DNA of 60,195 nt from an uncultured Apibacter sp. (GTDB lineage Bacteria; Bacteroidota; Bacteroidia; Flavobacteriales; Weeksellaceae). Location: NCBI GenBank assembly GCA_945280365.1, contig CALYQD010000015.1, forward strand, positions 1-60,195, written 5' to 3'. The translations under genes and the position numbers were made by a program. The notes beneath the pieces are model-generated. The model was not told where the DNA came from. It saw nothing but the letters and a program-made list of their open reading frames with translations, and searched no databases. This document shows, in pieces, positions 28,029-37,623 of this stretch; the first letter of the stretch is position 1, and each line of letters begins with the position of its first letter.

Positions 28029-28700
28029 TTACTTTTTAGCATATAAAACTGCGAAGTCGTAATATTTATAAAGACAATCAACCTCTTTAAATCCTGCACT
28101 TTTAAGCCAATTTAATTGCTCTAGCAAAGGACTCCTTTTATCTAACTTTATTCGTTCAAAGCAAGCCTCAATTGCTTCTTGAGCTAAGCCACTTTTTTCA
28201 ATATACGCTCTCCATAATCTGTCATAAAGTGTAGAAAAAAATTCATCATTTCCCGCAATTTGTTCTGCATTTATAAATACACCGTTTTCCTTAAGATAGG
28301 AAAATATGGAATTATAAAGTTTAATTTTATCAAAATCCTCTAAATGATGAATTGCTAAAGAGGATACCACCGCATCGAAAGGTTGAGTTACTGTTAACGT
28401 GGTAAAATTCTGACAGATTATTTTAATATTAGGATTATTAATAAATCTATTTTTGGCAACTTCCAGCATCTTTTCAGAAAAATCAACTAAAGTGATTTTA
28501 GCTTTAGGATATTTTTGTAAAATAAATTCAGATAATAATCCGGTACCTGCTCCGATATCTAGGATTTCAGGGGAAGAAGTTGAAAGATTTATATTTTCTA
28601 CCGTAATCTGATAAAAATCGTCAAAACAAGGAATTAATTTCTTTCTTTGTTGATCGTATTGATGTGCGACGGAATTAAATTTGGATTGAATAGTTTTCAT
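28029..28700 (-). CDS. Class I SAM-dependent methyltransferase inside the ilv operon
   Basis: A 223-residue methyltransferase. Motif I is EILDIGAGTGLLSEF (about 46-60), motif II 'ITLVDFSEKMLEVA', motif IV 'FDAVVSSLAIHHL'. The substrate is not recognisable; there are loose similarities to the CmoA and BioC types but nothing decisive. Its place is odd: it separates ilvB (10 bases upstream) from ilvN (4 bases downstream), two genes for subunits of one enzyme that are normally adjacent. It has no promoter or terminator of its own and must be co-expressed with branched-chain amino acid synthesis. Confidence 0.85.
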   Translation of the reverse strand: MKTIQSKFNSVAHQYDQQRKKLIPCFDDFYQITVENINLSTSSPEILDIGAGTGLLSEFILQKYPKAKITLVDFSEKMLEVAKNRFINNPNIKIICQNFTTLTVTQPFDAVVSSLAIHHLEDFDKIKLYNSIFSYLKENGVFINAEQIAGNDEFFSTLYDRLWRAYIEKSGLAQEAIEACFERIKLDKRSPLLEQLNWLKSAGFKEVDCLYKYYDFAVLYAKK

Positions 28701-28710
28701 AATTTTTAGT

Positions 28711-30417
28711 TTATAGTTGATTAGATTCTCCCAACAAAATGTTAGTTACACAAGAACCTGCAGGTACCATAGGATAAACCATTCCTTGTAATTCTACTTG
28801 TACATCCAATAAATAAGGACCTTTATGACTAATCATTTCATCAATTGCCTTATCTAAATCATCTCTTTCACTTATGGTTTTAGATTTTATATTATAAGCC
28901 TTAGCGATAGCTTCGAAATTTGGGTTTTTCATAAGAGTTTCAGAATATCTTTTATCAAAAAATAATTCTTGCCATTGACGTACCATGCCAAGGAAATGAT
29001 TATTTAAAATAATTATTTTCACATCAATGTCGTATTGCATGATGGTTCCCAATTCTTGTATAGTCATTTGTATCCCTCCATCACCCACAAATAAGCAGAC
29101 CGTTCTATTGGGAGCACCAATTTTAGCTCCTATAGCTGCAGGCAATCCAAATCCCATGGTACCCAGTCCTCCCGAAGTAATAACGCTTCTACTATGTTTG
29201 TATTTAAAGTATCGCACTCCCATCATTTGGTTCTGTCCAACATCGGTAACTAATATTCCTTCATGGTTTGTAGCTTCGGAAACTTTTCTAACTACTTCCC
29301 CCATCTTTAAGCTTCCTGCTTCCGGATACAATTCTTTTTTGATTACAGCATCATATTCTTTACTGTCATATTCTTTGAAGCTATCAAGCCATTCAGTATG
29401 CTTACTCTCATGGAGAAGTTTTGTAACTTCTGCTAAGGTAGTTTTTGCATCCCCAAGAACTTTTACATGAGTTTTTACATTTTTATCAACCTCAGAAGGA
29501 TCAATATCAAAGTGAATAATTTTTGCCTGTTTAGCATAAGTATTTAAATCACCGGTGACACGATCGTCAAATCGCATACCTATTGCAATTAAAACATCGC
29601 ATTCATTAGTTTTAATGTTTGGGGCAACATTTCCGTGCATTCCTAAAAGTCCGACATTTAGCGGATGGTCTGTAGGTATAGCTGAAAGGCCTAACATAGT
29701 GGACGCTCCGGGAATATTTGCTTTCTCTAAGAAATTTTTAAGTTCCTTTTCCGCACCGCTTAAAATAACCCCTTGTCCAATTAAAGCCAGAGGCTTTTTT
29801 GCTTCATTAATTAATTTTGCAGCTGATTGAATTTCTTCTTGTTTTAAATCGGGAATCGGCTGGTAGCTTCTTATAAAATTAATATCTTTTGGAGAATATT
29901 CAAATTGTCCGATCAAAGCATCTTTTGTAATATCTAATACCACAGGTCCTTTGCGACCGTTACTAGCAATATAAAAAGCTCTAGCTACCGCCCATGGAAT
30001 TTCTTCTGCATTACGTATTTGATATGTCCATTTGCTAATTGGCTTGGTAATTCCTACTACATCTGCTTCTTGGAAAGCATCACTTCCTAATAAGCCGGAA
30101 AATACCTGGCCGGATATTACTACTAAAGGAGTACTGTCAATCATAGCATCTGCAATTCCAGTTACCGTATTTGTAGCACCGGGACCTGAAGTTACTAATA
30201 CTATTCCGGGTTTTCCATTAGCTCGGGCATAACCTTGCGCAGCATGGGCAGCTGCCTGTTCATGACGTACAAGAATATGATTGATTTTATCTGTGTAATC
30301 ATATAAAGCATCGAATACCGGCATAATAGCCCCTCCCGGATATCCGAATATAGTGTCTACACCTTCTTTAAGCAAGGATTTTATTAAAGCCTCACTTCCT
30401 GAAATATTAGTATTCAT
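28711..30417 (-). CDS. ilvB: Acetolactate synthase large (catalytic) subunit
   Basis: A 568-residue thiamine-diphosphate enzyme that condenses pyruvate with pyruvate or 2-oxobutyrate. The catalytic Glu region is 'HILVRHEQAAAHAAQGYARA', the FAD-binding middle domain 'LLGMHGNVAPN...IAIGMRFDDRVTGDL', and the ThDP motif 'FVGDGGIQMTIQELGTIMQYDI...ILNNHFLGMVRQW'. Complete and of usual length. It follows ilvD by 30 bases and precedes the methyltransferase by 10. Confidence 0.96.
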   Translation of the reverse strand: MNTNISGSEALIKSLLKEGVDTIFGYPGGAIMPVFDALYDYTDKINHILVRHEQAAAHAAQGYARANGKPGIVLVTSGPGATNTVTGIADAMIDSTPLVVISGQVFSGLLGSDAFQEADVVGITKPISKWTYQIRNAEEIPWAVARAFYIASNGRKGPVVLDITKDALIGQFEYSPKDINFIRSYQPIPDLKQEEIQSAAKLINEAKKPLALIGQGVILSGAEKELKNFLEKANIPGASTMLGLSAIPTDHPLNVGLLGMHGNVAPNIKTNECDVLIAIGMRFDDRVTGDLNTYAKQAKIIHFDIDPSEVDKNVKTHVKVLGDAKTTLAEVTKLLHESKHTEWLDSFKEYDSKEYDAVIKKELYPEAGSLKMGEVVRKVSEATNHEGILVTDVGQNQMMGVRYFKYKHSRSVITSGGLGTMGFGLPAAIGAKIGAPNRTVCLFVGDGGIQMTIQELGTIMQYDIDVKIIILNNHFLGMVRQWQELFFDKRYSETLMKNPNFEAIAKAYNIKSKTISERDDLDKAIDEMISHKGPYLLDVQVELQGMVYPMVPAGSCVTNILLGESNQL

Positions 30418-30447
30418 AGTCTTTATTCTTATTATTTAAGTCATTAA

Positions 30448-32274
30448 TTATATTATTCTTACTGCACCTAAATCCGCTGAGCTAACCATACTAGCGTATG
30501 CTTTTAATGCTTTTGAAATTTTACGTTCTCTGTTGGGTTTAAATGCTTCGTTACCTTTTGAATATTCTTGATTCCTTCGAAATTCCAGTTCTTCATCGGA
30601 TATTTTAACGTTAATAGAACGATTAGGAATATCAATTTCAATAATATCTCCGTCTTCTACCAAACCTATGGCTCCTCCGGCTGCAGCTTCAGGGGAAACA
30701 TGTCCTATGGATAAACCGGAAGTTCCTCCTGAAAATCTTCCGTCAGTAATTAAAGCGCATTCTTTTCCTAAATGTTTTGATTTTATATAGGAAGTAGGGT
30801 AGAGCATCTCTTGCATTCCTGGGCCTCCTTTTGGACCTTCATAGGTAATGATTACGACATCGCCGGACTGAACTTTTCCTGATAAAATTCCTTCGCAAGC
30901 AGCATCTTGTGATTGAAATACTTTTGCCGTACCTGTAAATTTAAATATGCTTTCGTCTACTCCCGCCGTTTTTACCACACATCCGTTTAAAGCTATATTA
31001 CCTTTTAATATAGCTAACCCACCGTCTTTAGTGTAAGCATGTTCCATATCTCGAATACATCCTTCAGATCGATCGGTATCAAGGGTAGGATAGGCTGAAT
31101 TTTGTGATCCCATTACTAAATTAAACTTATTCCCAGGAGCTGATTTATATAAATTTAATGCTTCTTGATTAGGAGCTTCCGTAGTTATATCATATTTTTC
31201 TATTGCTTGTTTTAATGTATAACCGTCAATTCGGTAGGTAGAGGTATTGATTAAATTTGATTTAGCTAATTCATTCAAAATACCCATAATACCACCGGCT
31301 CGATTTACATCTTGAATATGGTATTTTGTTGTATTCGGAGCAACTTTACATAGACAAGGTATTTTTCTAGATAAGGAATCTATATCGTCCATAGTGAATT
31401 CCACCTGTGCCTCATTTGCGATGGCTAAAAGATGAAGGATTGTATTCGTAGATCCACCCATAGCAATATCTAAAGCCATAGAATTGAGGAAAGCCTGTTT
31501 CGTAGCAATACTTCTTGGCAATATGGAATCATCTCCATCACGATAATATTTGTAAGCATTTTTTACAATCAAGGCAGCGGCATCTTTAAATAGTTTTTTT
31601 CTATTTTCATGGGTTGCTACTATGGTGCCATTTCCGGGCAAGGCTAATCCGATTGCTTCATTTAAGCAGTTCATAGAATTTGCTGTGAACATACCAGAGC
31701 AAGAACCACAAGTAGGACAAGCAGATCGTTCAATGGCATTGACTTCTTTGTCTGATACAGTGGAATCTGCAGATTTAATCATAGCATCAATTAGATCTAA
31801 ATGTTGATGATTTAATTCTCCTGCTTCCATAGGTCCACCGGAAACGAAAATAGTTGGAATATTTAATCGCATAGAAGCCATGAGCATACCAGGTGTTATT
31901 TTATCACAATTGCTTATACATATCATTGCATCAGCTTTGTGAGCATTTACCATATATTCAACACTATCAGCAATTAAATCTCTAGAAGGAAGAGAATATA
32001 ACATTCCGTCGTGTCCCATAGCAATACCATCATCTATGGCAATGGTATTAAATTCAGCAGCAAAACATCCTAATGCTTCTATTTCCGATTTTACAAATTG
32101 TCCTATTTGATGTAAATGCACATGCCCGGGTACGAATTGGGTAAATGAATTGACGATTGCAATCAAAGGTTTACCCATTTGTTCCTCCTGCATTCCGTTT
32201 GCTCTCCATAGAGCGCGGGCTCCAGCCATTCTTCTACCATGGGTACTGGTGTGACTTCTTAACTGGTTTTTCAT
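30448..32274 (-). CDS. ilvD: Dihydroxy-acid dehydratase
   Basis: A 608-residue iron-sulfur dehydratase, the third common step of valine and isoleucine synthesis. The cluster-binding cysteines are in '[13 protein letters not shown]' and '[18 protein letters not shown]', and '[22 protein letters not shown]' marks the C-terminal domain. First structural gene of the operon, preceded by a leader peptide and an attenuator-type terminator, so it is very likely controlled by supply of charged branched-chain tRNAs. Confidence 0.97.
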   Translation of the reverse strand: MKNQLRSHTSTHGRRMAGARALWRANGMQEEQMGKPLIAIVNSFTQFVPGHVHLHQIGQFVKSEIEALGCFAAEFNTIAIDDGIAMGHDGMLYSLPSRDLIADSVEYMVNAHKADAMICISNCDKITPGMLMASMRLNIPTIFVSGGPMEAGELNHQHLDLIDAMIKSADSTVSDKEVNAIERSACPTCGSCSGMFTANSMNCLNEAIGLALPGNGTIVATHENRKKLFKDAAALIVKNAYKYYRDGDDSILPRSIATKQAFLNSMALDIAMGGSTNTILHLLAIANEAQVEFTMDDIDSLSRKIPCLCKVAPNTTKYHIQDVNRAGGIMGILNELAKSNLINTSTYRIDGYTLKQAIEKYDITTEAPNQEALNLYKSAPGNKFNLVMGSQNSAYPTLDTDRSEGCIRDMEHAYTKDGGLAILKGNIALNGCVVKTAGVDESIFKFTGTAKVFQSQDAACEGILSGKVQSGDVVIITYEGPKGGPGMQEMLYPTSYIKSKHLGKECALITDGRFSGGTSGLSIGHVSPEAAAGGAIGLVEDGDIIEIDIPNRSINVKISDEELEFRRNQEYSKGNEAFKPNRERKISKALKAYASMVSSADLGAVRII

Positions 32275-32308
32275 TTTTTTAGTTTATTTTTGTTTCTTTA
32301 TAAAATTA

Positions 32309-32339
32309 AAGCCCTTTCCTTAATAGGGAGAAAGGGCTT
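32309..32339 (-). terminator. Attenuator hairpin of the ilvD operon
   Basis: Minus-strand hairpin, arms AAGCCCTTTC and GAAAGGGCTT (10 bp), followed by a T-rich run, located between the leader peptide stop (32388) and the ilvD start. CTCCC in its 11-base loop can pair with GGGAG in the stretch just after the leader stop (GGGGGAGGG), giving a possible antiterminator. Read with the leader peptide this is the attenuator. Confidence 0.8.
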
Positions 32340-32387
32340 ATGATATTTTATAACTACAATAGATTCTACTAACATCCCTCCCCCTGA

Positions 32388-32444
32388 TTAACAAATATTG
32401 ACCAGAATGAGGTTTAATAAGAGTATGTAGTTTAAATGAGACAT
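32388..32444 (-). CDS. Leader peptide of the ilvD operon
   Basis: An 18-codon frame, MSHLNYILLLNLILVNIC, opening about 35 bases after the predicted transcription start and ending 48 bases before the terminator hairpin. Eleven... counted conservatively, six Leu, three Ile and one Val make up more than half the peptide, exactly the three end products of the pathway, with a block of three Leu at residues 8-10. The codons include TTA, CTC, CTG, ATA and ATT. This is the hallmark of a ribosome-mediated attenuation leader. No protein function beyond being translated is expected. Confidence 0.85.
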   Translation of the reverse strand: MSHLNYILLLNLILVNIC

Positions 32445-32485
32445 TAGTTTTTAATTATATATTTTTATAACTTATAAGAGTGAGA

Positions 32486-32516
32486 CAAAATTAAGATAGT
32501 TTTTTATTATGTCCAA
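32486..32516 (-). promoter_or_regulatory. ilvD operon promoter
   Basis: TTG (32514-32516), 20-base spacer, then TAATTTTG (32486-32493), a complete match to the Bacteroidota TTG/TAnnTTTG pattern on the minus strand. It places the transcript start roughly 35 bases before the leader peptide ATG. Confidence 0.75.
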
Positions 32517-32806
32517 ATATTATTTGTAAATAAAATAATATTTGATAAAAGTAAATCCTAATTTAATGTTAAAAATAAAAAAAAAATATATTATTTATAT
32601 TGTATTAATTTATTAAGTGTGAAATTTCTTTAATTTTTTATTTATTAGATAAAATTAGAGGTTTAGTATAAAAAAAATAGATTAAATTAAATTGTTAAAA
32701 TATTTTTATTAAGAAGTCTGTATTTTTTGTCTTAAATTGTCTCGTATCTTTACTTAAATTACACAATAGTTTCTAAAAAAATCTAAAATAATAAGATTGA
32801 ATATAA
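32517..32806. other. AT-rich spacer between the ilv and leu operons
   Basis: Nothing beyond very AT-rich sequence is seen. It separates the ilvD promoter from the leuB terminator; no gene is supported. Confidence 0.4.
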
Positions 32807-32838
32807 AAAGAACTCCTTTGTAAAGAAGTCCTTTTTTA
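32807..32838 (-). terminator. Intrinsic terminator after leuB
   Basis: Minus-strand stem of 12 bp (two G-U), AAAAAGGACTTC with GGAGTTCTTTTT, loop TTTACAAA, starting right at the leuB stop. Confidence 0.85.
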
Positions 32839-33909
32839 TTATGAATTTTGGATATAATTAACAATCCATTTTCCAACTTCAGTGGTTGAATAAGCTTTTC
32901 CCTCGAAAGCGATATCTTCTGTTACAATTTTTTGTTCCATAGAAGCATCTACCGCTTTTCTAATCAAAGCACCTTCCTTTTTTAAATCAAAAGCATATTC
33001 GAACATCAAGGCAGCGGAAAGTATGGTAGCAAGTGGATTTGCTATATTTTTCCCTGCTGCTTGTGGATAAGAGCCATGTATAGGTTCGAAAACAGAAGTA
33101 TGAATGCCGATTGAAGCTGAAGGTAACATTCCCAAAGATCCTGTAATAACGGAAGCCTCATCTGTTAAAATATCTCCAAATAGGTTTTCAGTTACCAATA
33201 CATCAAAACGTTTCGGCCATTGAATAATTTGCATTGCAGCATTATCAACAAACATGTATTCAGTTTCAATATCTGGAAATTCTTTTTCAATCTCCTGAGA
33301 AACTTGCCTCCATAGACGAGATGAGCAAAGCACATTTGCTTTATCAACTATAGTAAGTTTTTTATTTCGCTGTCCAGCTAATTTATAGGCTAATCTAACT
33401 ATTCTTTCAATTTCCTCTCTAGTATAAACGCAAGTATCATAAGCGGTATTTCCGTCTTCACTTCTTCCTTGAGGTCTTCCAAAATATAAACCTCCCGTTA
33501 ATTCTCTGACACACATAAAATCTGCACCTTCAACTAAGTCAGGTCGTAAAGGGGATTTATGTATTAGTGAAGGAAACGTATTGATAGGGCGAAGGTTTGC
33601 ATATAAACCAAGATCTTTTCTCATTTTCAATAATCCTTGTTCCGGACGAACTTTGGCAGAAGGATTATTGTCATATTTTGGATCTCCGATTGCCCCAAAA
33701 AGAACAGCGTCTGAATTCATACAAAGTTCATGAGTCTCCTGCGGATAAGGATTTCCGGTTTTGTCAATTGCAATTGCTCCTACTAACGCTTCTTTATAGG
33801 CAAGCTCATGATTAAATTTGGCACATATAGCTTTAGTTACATCTAAAGCCTGAGCAATAATCTCAGGGCCAATTCCATCTCCCGGTAATACGGCTATATT
33901 TAATTTCAT
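32839..33909 (-). CDS. leuB: 3-isopropylmalate dehydrogenase
   Basis: A 356-residue decarboxylating dehydrogenase. '[10 protein letters not shown]' at the start, '[13 protein letters not shown]' in the middle and '[27 protein letters not shown]' mark the isopropylmalate type, as does '[18 protein letters not shown]' at the nucleotide site. The same enzyme could oxidise 3-methylmalate for isoleucine if the adjacent gene makes citramalate. Last gene of the leu operon, 82 bases after the cimA-like gene. Confidence 0.96.
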   Translation of the reverse strand: MKLNIAVLPGDGIGPEIIAQALDVTKAICAKFNHELAYKEALVGAIAIDKTGNPYPQETHELCMNSDAVLFGAIGDPKYDNNPSAKVRPEQGLLKMRKDLGLYANLRPINTFPSLIHKSPLRPDLVEGADFMCVRELTGGLYFGRPQGRSEDGNTAYDTCVYTREEIERIVRLAYKLAGQRNKKLTIVDKANVLCSSRLWRQVSQEIEKEFPDIETEYMFVDNAAMQIIQWPKRFDVLVTENLFGDILTDEASVITGSLGMLPSASIGIHTSVFEPIHGSYPQAAGKNIANPLATILSAALMFEYAFDLKKEGALIRKAVDASMEQKIVTEDIAFEGKAYSTTEVGKWIVNYIQNS

Positions 33910-33991
33910 TTTATATATTCTTTTATTTATTTTTTTCTAGTATAATATGTTTTTTAAAATGTTGAAACAATTATTTTTTACAAAATTAATT

Positions 33992-35503
33992 TCAATGTAA
34001 ATTTTCAATAATGTTCAACATTTTTTCAGTTGCTTTAATGGCAGCTTCGGTTTGGTCAGCATCCAATCCTCTGGTTTTAAATTCATAGTTATTGAGCTTC
34101 CAAGATATAACGGTTTGAACTAAAGCATCTGTTTGCCCTCCGGGAGGAATAATTACTTTGTAATTAGTAAGAATGGGTTTGGCTTTATTTAATTTTTCAT
34201 ATATAAGGCTGATCGCCTCGGAAAAAGCGTCATACTGTCCATCTCCAGATGCAGTTTGTTCATATGTTTTACCATCTATTTCCATTCTTATAGAGGCGGT
34301 TGGGTGCAGACCTTTACTTAAAACTAATGCATACGAAAGAATTTTTACTTTCTTTTCATTTTCATTAGTGTTTAAAACATCGGATATGATAAAGGGGAGG
34401 TCTTCCTGTGTAATAATCTCTTTTCTATCTCCTAATTCAATCACGCGATTGGTCACCTTGATCATATCTTTTTCATCGAGTTCTATGCCTAAAGCCTCTA
34501 TATTTTTTTTAATGTTAGCTTTTCCTGATAATTTACCTAAAGCATATTCTCTGATACGACCGAATCTATTCGGATGAAGATCATTGTAATAAAGATTGTT
34601 TTTATTGTCTCCGTCAGCATGAATTCCTGCAGTTTGTGTAAAAACATTTTCGCCTATTACTGGTTGGTTAGAAGAAATATTTTGTCCCGAATAAGTCTCT
34701 ACTACGCGACTTACTTTATTTAACATAAATTCTTTAACGGAGGTCTTTATTTTCATTTGATCATGAAGAACAGCAATTACGCTAGGTAATGGTGCATTTC
34801 CCGCTCTTTCTCCTAATCCATTCATGGTTACATGAATACCATGGATTCCTGAATCTACAGCAGCCATTACATTAGCCACAGCTAAGTCATAATCATTGTG
34901 AGCATGAAAATCAAAATGAATATCGGGATAACGATTTACTATTTCAGTACAAAAAAGTTTCGTGTTATTCGGATTTAGTATTCCTAAGGTATCAGGAAGC
35001 ATAAAACGTTTAATGGGAAGACTTTTAAGATTATCGAGCATAAAAAATACGTAATCTTTTGAATGGATCATTCCATTAGACCAATCTTCAAGATATATAT
35101 TAACGGATATATTCATAGATTGCGCTAGTAAAATATCATGCTTAATATCCTCTAAATGTTGCTGAGGAGTTTTACGTAATTGCTCTGTTACATGTTTTAG
35201 CGAGCCTTTAGTTAGTAAATTTATTATTTTACACCCGGAATCTTTTATCCAACGTAAAGAGGCTCCTTTATCTACAAATCCTAATATTTCCAATTTTTCC
35301 AAGTTTCCGGAGCTTTCTGCCCAAGAAGCTATTTTTTTAACGGTCAGAAACTCTCCTTCAGAAACTTTGGCAGAAGCAATTTCCAATCGGTTTATTCCCA
35401 TGTCTATGAGTAGACGGGCAACGCTTAACTTCTCCTGCATTGAAAATGAAACTCCGGAAGTTTGCTCTCCGTCACGGAGAGTGGTATCCATAATTTCTAT
35501 CAT
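33992..35503 (-). CDS. 2-isopropylmalate synthase paralogue, probable (R)-citramalate synthase
   Basis: A 503-residue member of the LeuA/CimA family: TIM-barrel start '[23 protein letters not shown]', metal site 'HFDFHAHNDYDLAVAN' and 'HVTMNGLGERAGNAPL', and a C-terminal LeuA dimer-type regulatory domain (about 380-500). A true leuA heads the same operon, so this second copy likely has another acceptor. Pyruvate, giving citramalate for isoleucine, is the best guess, since no threonine deaminase gene is seen and leuC, leuD and leuB, which would process citramalate, surround it. A second isopropylmalate synthase is the alternative. Confidence 0.75.
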   Translation of the reverse strand: MIEIMDTTLRDGEQTSGVSFSMQEKLSVARLLIDMGINRLEIASAKVSEGEFLTVKKIASWAESSGNLEKLEILGFVDKGASLRWIKDSGCKIINLLTKGSLKHVTEQLRKTPQQHLEDIKHDILLAQSMNISVNIYLEDWSNGMIHSKDYVFFMLDNLKSLPIKRFMLPDTLGILNPNNTKLFCTEIVNRYPDIHFDFHAHNDYDLAVANVMAAVDSGIHGIHVTMNGLGERAGNAPLPSVIAVLHDQMKIKTSVKEFMLNKVSRVVETYSGQNISSNQPVIGENVFTQTAGIHADGDNKNNLYYNDLHPNRFGRIREYALGKLSGKANIKKNIEALGIELDEKDMIKVTNRVIELGDRKEIITQEDLPFIISDVLNTNENEKKVKILSYALVLSKGLHPTASIRMEIDGKTYEQTASGDGQYDAFSEAISLIYEKLNKAKPILTNYKVIIPPGGQTDALVQTVISWKLNNYEFKTRGLDADQTEAAIKATEKMLNIIENLH

Positions 35504-35578
35504 ACTATTTTTTTTATTAATGAAACATGATTGACCAGTTGGAAATATTACTTTAATCTACGAATGATAAAATCGTAA

Positions 35579-36175
35579 TTAATATTGAAAAATACGTTTT
35601 TTTTCATACTCTTCGATTTTATCTTTTTTTGATAGTAGATAATCAATATCGTCAAGTCCTTGAATAAGACATTCTTTTTTGTAAGAATTTATGTCAAAAA
35701 TTTCAGTTTTTCCCGTTTTATTATTTGTGATAGATTGCTTTTCAAGATCTATCGTAATAGTATTTTTAGGGTCCGAATGGATGCTTTCAAAAAGATCCGA
35801 TAAAAACTCCGGGCTAACTACTACTGGAAGTAAGCCGTTGTTTAGAGAGTTGTTCTTAAAAATATCTGCAAAATAGCTGGAAACAACCGCACGAAATCCA
35901 TAACCTGATACAGCCCAAGCAGCATGTTCTCTACTTGATCCGCTTCCGAAATTTTTTCCTGCTACTAAAATTGTACCACTGTAGGTAGGATTATTTAATA
36001 CAAAATCTGGTTTTGGATTTCCGCTTTTATCATATCTCCAATCTGCGAATAAGTTATCACCAAATCCTTCTTTATTCGTTGCTTTTAAGAATCGTGCCGG
36101 TATTATTTGGTCTGTATCCACATTTTCTATTGGAAGTGGAATGTATGTTGATGTTATCGTTTTAAATTTTTCCAT
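35579..36175 (-). CDS. leuD: 3-isopropylmalate dehydratase small subunit
   Basis: A 198-residue swivel domain of the isopropylmalate isomerase. 'PIENVDTDQIIPARFLK' and 'GKNFGSGSSREHAAWAVSGYGFRAVVSSYFADIFKNN' are diagnostic. It forms the active enzyme with LeuC, whose gene ends 16 bases upstream. Confidence 0.96.
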   Translation of the reverse strand: MEKFKTITSTYIPLPIENVDTDQIIPARFLKATNKEGFGDNLFADWRYDKSGNPKPDFVLNNPTYSGTILVAGKNFGSGSSREHAAWAVSGYGFRAVVSSYFADIFKNNSLNNGLLPVVVSPEFLSDLFESIHSDPKNTITIDLEKQSITNNKTGKTEIFDINSYKKECLIQGLDDIDYLLSKKDKIEEYEKKRIFQY

Positions 36176-36191
36176 GTTGTTTTTTATAGAA

Positions 36192-37586
36192 TTAGTTTAA
36201 TTTTCTAGGATCGGTTATTTTTCCGGTTACAGCGGCTGCTGCAGCTACCAATGGACTGGCTAAAATAGTTCTGGCGCCGGGTCCTTGTCTTCCTTCAAAG
36301 TTTCTATTAGTGGTAGAAACCGCATATTTTCCTGCTGGAACTTTGTCATCATTCATAGCAAGACATGCAGAACAACCGGGTTGACGTATTTCGAATCCTG
36401 CTTCTTCTAAAATGTCATACAAACCTTCATCGATAAGTTGTTGAGCAACTCGATGACTTCCGGGAACTAACCATGCTGTAACATTTTCTGCTTTTTTCTT
36501 ACCCTTAACAAAATTTGCAAAAGTTCTAAAATCTTCAATTCTTCCATTAGTGCAACTTCCTATAAACACATAGTCTATAGGCTTTCCTTCCATTTTTTCT
36601 CCTGGATTGAAGCCCATATAATTCAATGATTTTATAAAAGAAATTTTACCTGTTTCATCCAACCCTTCTAATGTTGGTATAGATCCGGTTATTGAAACCC
36701 CCATACCTGGATTGGTCCCGTAAGTAACCATAGGTTCAATTTTAGAAGCGTCAAATGTATATTCTTTATCGAATTTAGCTCCTTCATCTGTTTTTAGAGT
36801 TTTCCAATATTCGATAGCTTCATTCCATTTATCTCCTTTAGGAGCAAAGTCTTTACCTTTAAGATATTCGAATGTTGTTTCATCAGGAGCAATTAACCCT
36901 CCACGTGCTCCCATTTCGATGCTTAAATTACAAAGGGTCATTCTTTGTTCCATGTTTAGATTTCGAATTGCTTCACCCGCATATTCAACAAAATATCCGG
37001 TAGCTCCTCCCGTAGTAAGGGTTGAAATCATAAATAATGCTAAATCTTTAGCGGTAACTCCGTCACTTAAAGATCCATTAAAGTTAATTCTCATGGTTTT
37101 AGGTCTACTTTGAAGAATACATTGAGTAGCTAATACCATTTCAACTTCACTGGTTCCTATTCCAAAAGCAATAGCTCCAAAAGCACCATGAGTAGAAGTA
37201 TGGCTATCTCCACAAACTATAGTCATACCCGGTTGGGTATATCCATTTTCCGGTCCGATGATATGAACTACTCCATTTCTTTCGTTTCCAAGTGCATATA
37301 ATGTAAGTCCAAATTCTTCTGCATTTTTAGAAAGTGTATCTAATTGTTTTTTGGATATAGGGTCTTTTACCGGCTGATCTTGATTGCAGGTTGGTGTATT
37401 ATGGTCAGCAGTAAGTGTGGTTTGTTCTGGTCTGAAAACCTTTAATCCTCTTTCTCTTAGTCCGTTGAAGGCTTGAGGGCTGGTAACTTCATGGCAAAAA
37501 TGCCTATCTATATATAATTGGGTAGGCCCATCTTGTATAGAAGTAACCGTATGAGCATCCCAAATTTTGTCAAAAAGTGTTTTCAT
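36192..37586 (-). CDS. leuC: 3-isopropylmalate dehydratase large subunit
   Basis: A 464-residue aconitase-family protein carrying a 4Fe-4S cluster. The ligands lie in '[14 protein letters not shown]' and '[14 protein letters not shown]'; '[31 protein letters not shown]' is the other signature. Acts with LeuD on 2-isopropylmalate, and probably on citramalate in this organism. Placed 37 bases after leuA. Confidence 0.97.
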   Translation of the reverse strand: MKTLFDKIWDAHTVTSIQDGPTQLYIDRHFCHEVTSPQAFNGLRERGLKVFRPEQTTLTADHNTPTCNQDQPVKDPISKKQLDTLSKNAEEFGLTLYALGNERNGVVHIIGPENGYTQPGMTIVCGDSHTSTHGAFGAIAFGIGTSEVEMVLATQCILQSRPKTMRINFNGSLSDGVTAKDLALFMISTLTTGGATGYFVEYAGEAIRNLNMEQRMTLCNLSIEMGARGGLIAPDETTFEYLKGKDFAPKGDKWNEAIEYWKTLKTDEGAKFDKEYTFDASKIEPMVTYGTNPGMGVSITGSIPTLEGLDETGKISFIKSLNYMGFNPGEKMEGKPIDYVFIGSCTNGRIEDFRTFANFVKGKKKAENVTAWLVPGSHRVAQQLIDEGLYDILEEAGFEIRQPGCSACLAMNDDKVPAGKYAVSTTNRNFEGRQGPGARTILASPLVAAAAAVTGKITDPRKLN

Positions 37587-37623
37587 GGTATATTCTCTTT
37601 TTTAATTGGTTTAATTATAAATG

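Noticed and set aside
28025-28099. Longer N-terminus of ilvN
   Set aside because: It would overlap the methyltransferase gene by 71 bases and is not part of the ACT-domain protein; MKNKTLYT at 28024 is the natural start.
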